Below are positions 1 through 5,234 of a stretch of DNA of 5,234 nucleotides, piece by piece (the stretch's first letter is position 1; each line of letters opens with the position of its first letter). The DNA is taken from contig WLDR01000107.1 of the NCBI GenBank assembly GCA_009704705.1, positions 1-5,234 of the forward strand. The letters run 5' to 3'. The DNA comes from Actinomycetota bacterium. Its GTDB lineage: Bacteria > Actinomycetota > Actinomycetes > Actinomycetales > Microbacteriaceae. The notes beneath the pieces are model-generated. The model was not told the origin of the DNA and did not search any database. It saw only the letters and a list, made by a program, of their open reading frames with translations. The position numbers and the translations under genes were made by a program.

Positions 1-93
1 GCACCCGCCGCGTCGAACTGGATTCTGGTTGGATTCTTGCTCGAGAGCCTGCGGCGCATTCGCCTCGAAATCATGGGCGAGCCAGAAGACTAA
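1..93 (+). CDS. C-terminal fragment of an unidentified protein (5' end outside the window)
   Basis: Frame 1 is open from the first base and ends at TAA 91-93, giving the last 30 residues of a protein that starts upstream. The tail reads hydrophobic first (Asn-Trp-Ile-Leu-Val-Gly-Phe-Leu-Leu), then turns basic and amphipathic (SLRRIRLEI), and ends acidic (GEPED). This could be the end of a last membrane helix followed by a short cytoplasmic tail, or simply an amphipathic C-terminal helix. I do not recognise the family. It converges on the GH3 gene with 26 bases between the two stop codons, and I see no convincing hairpin terminator in that gap. That it is a real gene rests on the open frame to the window edge and the tight convergent spacing, so confidence is moderate. 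Confidence 0.55.
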   Translation, partial: APAASNWILVGFLLESLRRIRLEIMGEPED

Positions 94-119
94 GCCACGC
101 GAGGTTAGCGTTTGCCTGT

Positions 120-1412
120 CTATTGCGGGTTGAGTGCATCCGACGGCATGCCCGAGATTCCCGAGCCCACCGCACCCGCAAGGCACCGCACATCGCACGG
201 TGGCAGCCAGTTCATGGCATCGGGGGCGAACGATCGACGGAAAATCAACATGCGCAACGCGGCTTCGTCAATGCGCGATTGCTCGACCTGAGTGCCGATT
301 GTCGATGCCAAGACCGAGACATCAATGCCGACGGTGGCTGGGTCGGTTGGCATGACATAGAGCAAGGCGTCATTGCCCGCGGCGACGGCGGCCACCGCGT
401 TGACATACGGGTCAGAAAACTCGGCAACACCAGATGCTTGCAACATGAGCATGTCGTCGGTGACGGCGATTCCGTCGAAACCCAATTCTTCGCGCAAGAT
501 GTCATGCCATGCGGCCGACAGCGTGGCGGGCACAGGGTCTATCGACGAGAAGGCGAGATGGCCGAACATCACGGCTTGCGCGCCTGCATCGATGCCCGCC
601 TTGAACGGTAGGGCGTCGGTGGCGTGCCACTCGTCGAGACCGACGTCGCTGGTCGGGATGCCCACGTGCGAGTCATCGTTCGACCTACCGTGACCCGGAA
701 AGTGCTTCACGGTGCTGCCCACGACCACGCTCTCGGCTGCAACTCCAGCTGCCACCCGCTCGCTCGCCGAAGCGGGGTCGTCGCCGAGTGTGCGCCAATA
801 GATGAATGACCCCGAGTCATCCGTGACGTCGGCAACGATGCCGAAGTTCAAGTTGACGCCGACCGACGCGAGAAGTTGCGCCCTGCCCGCGAACGCATCG
901 GCGGTGTCACTCGGCGGTGCAGATCGCAGAACATCCGCCCCGGCAAAGGTATCGTACGGCAGGCGAACAACGTCACCGCCTTCCTCGTCGATAGAAACAA
1001 TCGGCGGCAATTCGGGGTCGACCGTTGCGGCCGCCGTCAAGGCAGCCAACTCCTCGGCTGACCCCGGCACGTTGTTGCCCATCAAAATGAGACCGCCCGC
1101 GCCGCGACCTCCGGAATCGACACTCGCGATCGATGACCGAATGGCGTCGGGGTCTAGCCCCGGCACGTGCAAGACGAGCAAGCTTCGAACCTTCTCATCC
1201 AGGCTCATGTCTAACAGGCGCAGCTGTGACCATTCGAGAATCGGGTCTATTTGCACGTAAGGCTCATCGGTTCGAGACCAGCTCTCTTGTGCCGCCGCAA
1301 CAGCGAATTCGTTCTCTTGAGGTTCTAGCGCCAAGTTGATCGCATACGTAGCGCCCAGCGTCACAACAACGGCGAAGGCGACGGATGCGACACGGTGGAG
1401 AGCGTGCGCCAT
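120..1412 (-). CDS. Exported glycoside hydrolase family 3 protein, beta-N-acetylhexosaminidase (NagZ-like)
   Basis: A 430-residue GH3 N-terminal-domain enzyme. It is expected to remove terminal beta-linked N-acetylglucosamine from muropeptides or other amino-sugar glycans. Residues 8-28 form a hydrophobic stretch after a short basic start, and small Ala-rich sites follow near 37-41, so it is probably secreted or membrane-anchored. There is no lipobox cysteine. Catalytic landmarks are in family order: D-E-E-G-G-x-V-x-R at 142-150; KHFPGHG at 236-242, followed by DSH at 247-249 (the His/Asp loop typical of NagZ-type acid/base catalysis); and TDDMLM at 318-323, where Asp319 is the expected nucleophile. 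There is no second (C-terminal) GH3 domain, as in NagZ. A short tail holds the protein's only two cysteines, Cys406 and Cys410. The ATG start is 10 bases after the LLM gene's stop and has only a weak ribosome site, so translation may be coupled. The family call is firm. The exact substrate is inferred. Confidence 0.9.
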   Translation of the reverse strand: MAHALHRVASVAFAVVVTLGATYAINLALEPQENEFAVAAAQESWSRTDEPYVQIDPILEWSQLRLLDMSLDEKVRSLLVLHVPGLDPDAIRSSIASVDSGGRGAGGLILMGNNVPGSAEELAALTAAATVDPELPPIVSIDEEGGDVVRLPYDTFAGADVLRSAPPSDTADAFAGRAQLLASVGVNLNFGIVADVTDDSGSFIYWRTLGDDPASASERVAAGVAAESVVVGSTVKHFPGHGRSNDDSHVGIPTSDVGLDEWHATDALPFKAGIDAGAQAVMFGHLAFSSIDPVPATLSAAWHDILREELGFDGIAVTDDMLMLQASGVAEFSDPYVNAVAAVAAGNDALLYVMPTDPATVGIDVSVLASTIGTQVEQSRIDEAALRMLIFRRSFAPDAMNWLPPCDVRCLAGAVGSGISGMPSDALNPQ

Positions 1413-1422
1413 GCGCCCAAGA

Positions 1423-2508
1423 TTACGCGACTACGGCGCTGTATTCGGTAGCCAAGATCTCTCGAACCCGGGGAATAACCTGTTCGCCATACAAGCGGAT
1501 GCACTCCATCAAGTGCTCGTGACTGAGCGTGCCCAAGCTGTATTTCAAGTCGAAACGACTAAGCCCAAGACCGGCGACCGTTCGGGCAATCTTGCGCGCG
1601 ACTGTTTCGGGTGAACCGACGAAGAGTGCGCCCTCCGGGCCGCATTCCATATCGAACTGTCCGCGCTGCATGGGAGGCCACCCGCGTTCGCGACCAATGC
1701 GGGCGTGCATGAGTTGATAGTGCGGGAAGACGATCTCGCGCGCTTCTTCATCCGTCGCGGCAACGAACCCCATCGAGTGCTCGCCAATCGGCAGCGACTC
1801 TTTGCCCATCTTCTCGAGGGCCTCGTGATAGAGGTCTACGTATGGCTTGAAGCGAAGCGGGTCACCGCCAATGATGGCGAGCATGAGGGGCAGTCCGTAG
1901 TGGGCCGCGCGAACAACGGATTGCGGACTTCCGCCGACGCCAATCCACGTCCGCAGTGTGCCGTGCTCGATGGGCGGATACACCGACACATCCTTCATGG
2001 CCGGGCGAATGGACCCTTCCCAGTTGACCGGCTCTTCCTTGACGATTTCAGCGAGCAAGTCGAGCTTCTCTTCGAAGAGCTTCTCGTAATCGCCGAGGTT
2101 GAAACCAAACAGCGGGAACGACTCAGTGAACGAACCCCGACCGAGAATCACTTCGGCGCGACCGTTCGACACTGCGTCGAGAGTCGAAAAGCGCTGATAC
2201 ACACGAACCGGGTCGTCCGAGCTCAGCACCGTGACCGCAGAGCCCAAACGGATACGCGAGGTGCGTGAGGCGATAGCCGCGAGCACGACCTCCGGGGCTG
2301 ACACCGCGAAGTCACTTCGGTGATGCTCGCCGATTCCGAAAAAGTCGATTCCGAGATCATCTGCCAAGACGGCTTCATCGACGACGTTGCGCAAAACCTG
2401 CGCGTGCGACAGCGGCACGCCCTGCGCATCCACCGTGGCATCACCAAAGGTGTCGAGTCCGTATTGAACGTGGGCGAAAAGATCTTCAGACATGTCATCG
2501 ACAACCAT
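1423..2508 (-). CDS. LLM class flavin-dependent oxidoreductase (luciferase-like monooxygenase family)
   Basis: A 361-residue protein of the bacterial luciferase-like TIM-barrel superfamily, whose members use reduced FMN or F420 to oxidise or reduce small organic substrates in the cytoplasm. Family marks are GIGEHH at 58-63, S-R-I-R-L-G-S at 84-90 leading into AVTVLSSDDPVRV (91-103), D-A-V-S-N-G-R-A-E at 111-119, the G-R-G-S-F turn at 123-127, WIGVGGSP at 188-195, and a late VGSPETVARKIA segment at 297-308. The pattern resembles the subgroup typified by structure 2I7G (recalled, not searched). Cofactor and substrate cannot be read from the sequence. Two starts compete. ATG at 2508 has AAAGG at 2516-2512, but only three bases away. 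ATG at 2493 (Met6) lacks a ribosome site but would suit a near-leaderless message. I keep the longer form. It is the first gene of a two-gene - strand unit with the GH3 gene and is divergent from the ABC ATPase gene. Confidence 0.92.
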   Translation of the reverse strand: MVVDDMSEDLFAHVQYGLDTFGDATVDAQGVPLSHAQVLRNVVDEAVLADDLGIDFFGIGEHHRSDFAVSAPEVVLAAIASRTSRIRLGSAVTVLSSDDPVRVYQRFSTLDAVSNGRAEVILGRGSFTESFPLFGFNLGDYEKLFEEKLDLLAEIVKEEPVNWEGSIRPAMKDVSVYPPIEHGTLRTWIGVGGSPQSVVRAAHYGLPLMLAIIGGDPLRFKPYVDLYHEALEKMGKESLPIGEHSMGFVAATDEEAREIVFPHYQLMHARIGRERGWPPMQRGQFDMECGPEGALFVGSPETVARKIARTVAGLGLSRFDLKYSLGTLSHEHLMECIRLYGEQVIPRVREILATEYSAVVA

Positions 2509-2528
2509 TTACCTTTAGGAAGTATTCC
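2503..2528 (-). promoter_or_regulatory. Candidate SigR/SigH-like promoter for the LLM-GH3 unit
   Basis: Reading the - strand, GGAAT (2528-2524) is followed after exactly 18 bases by GTT (2505-2503). This matches the GGAAY-N18/19-GTT pattern known for thiol-oxidative-stress sigma factors of the SigR/SigH type in actinobacteria. Transcription would begin about 6-9 bases further on, near the second in-frame ATG at 2493, and would exclude the upstream ATG. The match is short and could be chance: roughly 0.3 such hits are expected in a window this size at uniform base composition. Its position directly before a redox-type gene is what makes it worth listing. No convincing housekeeping promoter was found on this strand. 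TTGACG at 2563-2558 resembles a -35 box but has no good -10 partner. Confidence 0.25.
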
Positions 2529-2545
2529 CCAGAGATGGAATACTT
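2520..2545. repeat. Perfect 9-base inverted repeat in the divergent intergenic region, operator-like
   Basis: AAGTATTCC at 2520-2528 is the exact reverse complement of GGAATACTT at 2537-2545, with 8 bases between (CCAGAGAT). The two arm centres are 17 bases apart, so they do not fall exactly on the same face of the helix. The arms are AT-richer than their surroundings. The repeat lies 11 bases upstream of the first LLM ATG and overlaps the candidate -35 element of that gene. This suits binding by a dimeric repressor or activator acting on the - strand unit, and possibly on the + strand unit too. It is not followed by a T-run on either strand, so an intrinsic terminator is unlikely. The repeat is seen directly. 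The operator role is inferred, and I do not recognise the motif of a known regulator. Confidence 0.6.
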
Positions 2546-2551
2546 GAGCTC

Positions 2552-2575
2552 GTCGACGTCAACGCTGACGTCGAC
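2552..2575. repeat. Perfect 10-base inverted repeat with 4-base spacer upstream of the ABC ATPase gene
   Basis: GTCGACGTCA at 2552-2561 and TGACGTCGAC at 2566-2575 are exact reverse complements around ACGC. Each arm is built from two overlapping six-base palindromes (GTCGAC and GACGTC), so the site also reads as paired GACGTC boxes whose centres are 12 bases apart. In RNA it would form a strong GC-rich stem-loop, with its 3' edge 53 bases before the ATPase ATG. As DNA it could be an operator for a dimeric regulator such as a LacI- or TetR-type protein. No T-run follows, which argues against a terminator. It is six bases from the neighbouring 2520-2545 repeat, so the two dyads may act together. 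The structure is seen directly, and the function is inferred. Confidence 0.6.
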
Positions 2576-2613
2576 TTCATTCACAAAGGATCGTCCGGCA
2601 CGTACCGCCGGTG

Positions 2614-2620
2614 AAGGAGA
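2614..2620 (+). promoter_or_regulatory. Shine-Dalgarno site that fixes the ABC ATPase start
   Basis: AAGGAGA at 2614-2620 is a strong ribosome site, with nine bases between its GGAG core and the ATG at 2629. A GTG at 2611 opens the same frame six codons earlier, but it lies immediately in front of this motif and has no site of its own, so ATG 2629 is preferred. A small stem, CCGGC (2595-2599) with GCCGG (2607-2611), sits just upstream and leaves the ribosome site free. Confidence 0.8.
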
Positions 2621-2628
2621 AAAGCACC

Positions 2629-3720
2629 ATGGCATCAGTAACATTCGACAACGCTTCTCGGCTATACCCGGGAACCTCGCGCGCCGCGGTCGACAAGATC
2701 AACCTCACGGTCAATGACGGGGAGTTTCTTGTTCTCGTCGGGCCCTCCGGTTGCGGAAAGTCCACCACGCTGCGCATGCTCGCCGGTCTCGAAGAGGTCG
2801 ATTCGGGTCGCGTTCTGATTGGAGATCGTGACGTCACGAACGTCCCGCCCAAAGACCGCGATATCGCCATGGTCTTTCAAAACTACGCCCTCTACCCGCA
2901 CATGACGGTGGCCGAGAACATGGGCTTCGCCCTCAAGATCGCCGGCGTTTCGAAAGAAGAGCGTGCCAACCGCGTGCTCGAAGCTGCCAAGCTGCTCGAC
3001 TTGGAGCCATACCTCGACCGCAAGCCGAAGGCCCTCTCAGGTGGTCAGCGTCAGCGTGTGGCCATGGGCCGCGCCATCGTGCGCAAGCCCCAGGTGTTCT
3101 TGATGGATGAGCCGCTGTCGAACCTCGACGCCAAGCTTCGCGTGCAGACACGCACGCAGATTGCGTCGCTCCAGCGACGCCTGGGTGTCACGACCGTGTA
3201 CGTCACGCACGACCAGACTGAGGCGCTCACGATGGGTGATCGCATCGCTGTCTTGAAAGACGGCGTTCTGCAGCAAGTCGGTACCCCGCGCGACCTGTAC
3301 GAAAACCCAACGAACATCTTCGTCGCGGGCTTCATCGGTTCGCCCGCAATGAACCTATTTCCGGGCAAGCTCACCGCCGACGGCGTAGAGATCGGAAACG
3401 ATGTCATCAAGGTCGGCCCTGAGGTGCTCAAGCACGGCAAGGGCAAGACGGTCACCGTCGGTGTTCGCCCCGAAGATCTGGAACTGACGAAGGGCAAGGG
3501 CATTGCCGTCGAGGTCGACGTTGTCGAAGAACTCGGTGCTGATGGCTATCTCTTCGGTCGCGCATCCGTCAATGGCGTCGAACACGAGATCGTTGTGCGC
3601 GTGGATGGTCGCGTTCACCCGATGCGTGGCGACAAAATCACCGTGGCTCCGACGCCGAAGCACGTTCACGTCTTCGACTCTGAGACCGAACAGCGCTTGT
3701 CGAAGCCGGTCATTCACTAG
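2629..3720 (+). CDS. msiK: Multiple-sugar ABC importer ATP-binding subunit, MsiK/UgpC/MsmX type
   Basis: A 363-residue ATPase of the carbohydrate-uptake (CUT1) class, which hydrolyses ATP at the inner face of the membrane to drive sugar import. Nucleotide-binding domain marks (numbered from ATG 2629): Walker A GPSGCGKST 38-46, Q-loop Gln84, signature LSGGQ 136-140, Walker B VFLMDEP 156-162, D-loop SNLD 164-167, H-loop His194. The C-terminal third (about 240-355) is the OB/TOBE-type regulatory region, with the family GVRPEDL segment at 278-284. Automatic pipelines often call such proteins UgpC. The close match to the remembered actinobacterial MsiK pattern, and the absence of permease or binding-protein genes nearby, favour a shared ATPase serving several importers. 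The start is set by AAGGAGA at 2614. The gene is divergent from the LLM gene and is followed 15 bases later by the DUF4032 gene on the same strand. The class is certain. The exact set of partner permeases is unknown. Confidence 0.93.
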   Translation: MASVTFDNASRLYPGTSRAAVDKINLTVNDGEFLVLVGPSGCGKSTTLRMLAGLEEVDSGRVLIGDRDVTNVPPKDRDIAMVFQNYALYPHMTVAENMGFALKIAGVSKEERANRVLEAAKLLDLEPYLDRKPKALSGGQRQRVAMGRAIVRKPQVFLMDEPLSNLDAKLRVQTRTQIASLQRRLGVTTVYVTHDQTEALTMGDRIAVLKDGVLQQVGTPRDLYENPTNIFVAGFIGSPAMNLFPGKLTADGVEIGNDVIKVGPEVLKHGKGKTVTVGVRPEDLELTKGKGIAVEVDVVEELGADGYLFGRASVNGVEHEIVVRVDGRVHPMRGDKITVAPTPKHVHVFDSETEQRLSKPVIH

Positions 3721-3735
3721 CGATCGCCTGTCTTC

Positions 3736-5073
3736 GTGCCAGGTGCACTGAACATCACCGCGGCTTCAGTCGAGCCGGAGATTTTGTCACTCCCGTGGCA
3801 ACTTCCCCTGCTCGACTGGCCCGATGACGTCACGACAAGCTTGCCCAAGGGCATCTCCCGCCACACCGTGCGATTTGCGCGGCTGGGTGACAACGTTTTG
3901 GCCATCAAAGAGACCACCGCCGAAATGGCAAGTGGCGAGTACGAGGTGTTGCGCAACCTGCGCAAGCTCAAGGTTCCGTGCGTGAAGCCGATTGCCGTCA
4001 TTACCAATCGTCGCGCCGAGAACGGCGATGACCTGCCCGCTGCGCTCGTCACCAGGCACTTGAAGTTCTCTATGCCGTTTCGCGCGCTGTACCAAACCAC
4101 CTTGCGCCCCGATACGGCAAAGCGTCTGGTGGATGCGCTGGCACTCTTGCTCGTTCGCCTGCACGCAATCGGGTTCTTTTGGGGTGACGTGTCACTCAGC
4201 AACACGCTCTTCCGTCGTGACGCGGGCTCATTCGCCGCGTACCTCGTCGATGCCGAAACCGGGCGGCTCTACCAGACCCAACTCACTGACGGGCAACGTG
4301 CGCACGACCTCGACATCGCTCGAATCAACATCGCCGGTGAACTGATGGATCTTGTCGCGAGCGGGCGCATCGATCCGACGCTCGACCCGGTTGTCGTCGC
4401 CGACCGCATTCTCGAGGTCTACGACGGGCTGTGGCACGAGTTGAACGACCCCGAACTCGTGGACGAGAACGAGCTGTGGCGAATCAACAAGCGCGTTGAG
4501 CGGCTGAACTCCCTCGGTTTTGATATCGGCGAGCTCGACATCCAGACCACCGATTCGGGCACAAAGGTGCGCATTCAACCCAAAGTGGTGGATGCCGGAC
4601 ACCACGCTCGTCGCCTGCTGCGGCTGACCGGCCTCGACACCGAAGAGAATCAAGCACGCCGTCTGCTCAACGACCTCGACCGGTATTCGGCCACCGTGCA
4701 GGTTGCCGGGCTCGACGAAGAAATGAAGGCTCACCTCTGGTTGACGCGTGTTTACGAACCGGTGATTCGGGCGGTTCCCGAAGAATACGAGCACAAACTC
4801 GAGGCCGCCGAGCTGTTTCACCAAGTGCTCGAGCATCGGTGGCTCTTGAGTGAGACACAGAAACGGGATGTGCCGCTCAACGAGGTCGTGCGTGATTATG
4901 TCGAAAACGTGCTGCAGTTTCGTCGGGACGAAGACTTCGTTGTGGTGCCACCCACCTCGTCAATCACGCTACCGATTGAGGTCGTCGATGAGGACTCTTT
5001 TGGCTGGGGCGACCCGGAACCACCACCTCGCGCCGACGACGAACCCGAACGTGACTGGCGCGACCTGGTCTAG
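3736..5073 (+). CDS. DUF4032 domain protein with kinase-like (lipopolysaccharide kinase/Kdo-type) N-terminal domain
   Basis: A 445-residue, probably cytoplasmic protein with no signal peptide or membrane segment. The first half resembles a small-molecule or protein kinase fold: Ala-Ile-Lys at 56-58 (Lys58, ATP-binding lysine), Glu68 in the next helix, a hinge-like stretch around 104-115, W-G-D-V-S-L-S-N at 149-156 (Asp151 and Asn156 as catalytic-loop residues) and LVDAETG at 170-176 (Asp172 as metal ligand). All key residues are kept, so activity is plausible. The middle part, about 215-390, matches what I remember of the actinobacterial DUF4032 family. The tail, 417-445, is acidic and Pro-rich and probably disordered. 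GTG 3736 is the only sensible start: the frame opens after the ATPase stop at 3718, and family members begin with a similar N-I-T-A-A segment. It has no clear ribosome site, so coupling to the ATPase gene is likely. The substrate is unknown. Confidence 0.87.
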   Translation: MPGALNITAASVEPEILSLPWQLPLLDWPDDVTTSLPKGISRHTVRFARLGDNVLAIKETTAEMASGEYEVLRNLRKLKVPCVKPIAVITNRRAENGDDLPAALVTRHLKFSMPFRALYQTTLRPDTAKRLVDALALLLVRLHAIGFFWGDVSLSNTLFRRDAGSFAAYLVDAETGRLYQTQLTDGQRAHDLDIARINIAGELMDLVASGRIDPTLDPVVVADRILEVYDGLWHELNDPELVDENELWRINKRVERLNSLGFDIGELDIQTTDSGTKVRIQPKVVDAGHHARRLLRLTGLDTEENQARRLLNDLDRYSATVQVAGLDEEMKAHLWLTRVYEPVIRAVPEEYEHKLEAAELFHQVLEHRWLLSETQKRDVPLNEVVRDYVENVLQFRRDEDFVVVPPTSSITLPIEVVDEDSFGWGDPEPPPRADDEPERDWRDLV

Positions 5074-5098
5074 CTAGCGTGTCGAGCTAGCGCGTCGC
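5073..5098. repeat. Imperfect 13-base tandem duplication at converging gene ends
   Basis: The 13 bases at 5073-5085 (GCTAGCGTGTCGA) are repeated at 5086-5098 (GCTAGCGCGTCGC) with two differences. The first copy begins on the last base of the DUF4032 stop codon, and the second carries the stop codon of the - strand gene at 5087-5089. Because GCTAGC is itself a palindrome, the two copies could also pair as a short stem, but no T-run follows, so a terminator function is not supported. It is probably a small slippage duplication between convergent genes. Confidence 0.5.
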
Positions 5099-5234
5099 GG
5101 TGTGAATGACCGGCATCAACGGCGACCCGGCCGGTACGTGCTCGAGCAAGGCGACACCATCGACAGGCTCGGCAACGGGCGGGGCAAGCACTGCGGCAGG
5201 CACGGCACGCAAGACTTCAGCGATGAAGGTCTCA
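5087..5234 (-). CDS. C-terminal fragment of an unidentified protein (5' end outside the window)
   Basis: The - strand is open from the right edge to TAG at 5089-5087, giving the final 48 complete codons of a gene that begins beyond the window. The residues start E-T-F-I-A-E-V-L-R-A-V-P and end M-P-V-I-H-T-A-T-R. The segment is rich in Ala, Val and Pro (AAVLAPPVAEPVDG), with no motif I recognise. It lacks a clear membrane helix and looks like the tail of a soluble domain. It converges on the DUF4032 gene with 13 bases between the two stop codons. The uninterrupted frame, actinobacterial-looking composition and tight convergent spacing support it as a gene, but the family cannot be named from this piece. 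Confidence 0.55.
   Translation of the reverse strand, partial: ETFIAEVLRAVPAAVLAPPVAEPVDGVALLEHVPAGSPLMPVIHTATR

Noticed and set aside
802..1260. + strand open frame of 152 codons opposite the GH3 gene
   Set aside because: It is antisense to the GH3 catalytic region, with low-complexity Ser/Pro/Ala/Arg composition typical of a shadow frame.
1705..2268. + strand open frame of 187 codons opposite the LLM gene
   Set aside because: It is a shadow of the LLM coding sequence. No family motif is visible, and the LLM frame has clear conserved motifs across the same bases.
2552..2575. Stem-loop as an intrinsic transcription terminator
   Set aside because: The stem is perfect and GC-rich, but no run of T follows on either strand, and the location upstream of two divergent genes fits a regulatory role better.
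2611..2628. Upstream GTG start that would extend the ABC ATPase by six residues
   Set aside because: The GTG sits directly against the AAGGAGA ribosome site serving ATG 2629. The added residues would be encoded by the ribosome site itself, and remembered family members begin at M-A-x-V-T-F.
136..4595. GGATGC/GCATCC hexamer scattered along the window (about seven copies by eye)
   Set aside because: About 2.6 copies would be expected at uniform base composition. The excess is modest, the copies fall inside codons of every gene, and codon preference explains it without an uptake or recombination signal.
4228..4836. Long - strand open frame (202 codons) opposite the DUF4032 gene
   Set aside because: It lies wholly inside a well-supported + strand gene. 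Its composition is what the opposite strand of GC-rich codons gives, it has no recognisable motif, and it has no room for its own promoter.
1..5234. Possible defence system, mobile element or biosynthetic island
   Set aside because: No transposase, integrase, nuclease, toxin-antitoxin pair, CRISPR repeats or direct-repeat boundaries were seen. All recognised genes are ordinary metabolic or transport families with even composition.

Overview
The window looks like a chromosomal segment of a moderately high-GC Gram-positive actinobacterium. A Microbacteriaceae-like host is my best guess, inferred from the protein families and codon use rather than from any marker gene. Three features point this way: a stand-alone MsiK-type sugar ABC ATPase, a DUF4032 kinase-like protein directly behind it, and an exported NagZ-like GH3 enzyme. 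I see no tRNA or rRNA gene, insertion sequence, CRISPR array, prophage or integration site. Gene density is very high and base composition looks even throughout, so this reads as core chromosome, not an accessory island.

Layout: (1) 1-93 holds the C-terminal tail of an unidentified + strand protein. (2) It converges on a - strand pair read right to left: a luciferase-like (LLM) flavin oxidoreductase gene (2508 to 1423), then, 10 bases later, a secreted GH3 beta-N-acetylhexosaminidase-like gene (1412 to 120). (3) The 120-base stretch 2509-2628 is the only real intergenic region. It is divergent and carries two perfect inverted repeats, at 2520-2545 and 2552-2575. (4) The + strand pair follows: an MsiK/UgpC-type ABC ATPase (2629-3720) and, 15 bases later, a DUF4032 protein with a protein-kinase-like N-terminal fold (3736-5073). 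(5) A - strand gene of unknown identity enters from the right and ends at 5087, 13 bases past the DUF4032 stop, within a small 13-base tandem repeat.

How the genes may work together: the ABC ATPase has no permease or solute-binding gene beside it. That fits a shared ATPase that energises several sugar importers encoded elsewhere. The DUF4032 protein keeps the residues expected of an ATP-dependent kinase fold (Lys58, Asp151, Asn156, Asp172) and is placed to be co-expressed with the ATPase. A role in sensing or controlling carbohydrate uptake is an attractive but untested inference. The GH3 enzyme probably acts outside the membrane on cell-wall-derived or other N-acetylglucosamine glycans. Its link to the LLM oxidoreductase is positional only.

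The most interesting items are the ATPase/DUF4032 pair as a possible uncharacterised regulatory unit, and the two-dyad divergent control region. I did not find clear evidence of a wholly new system.
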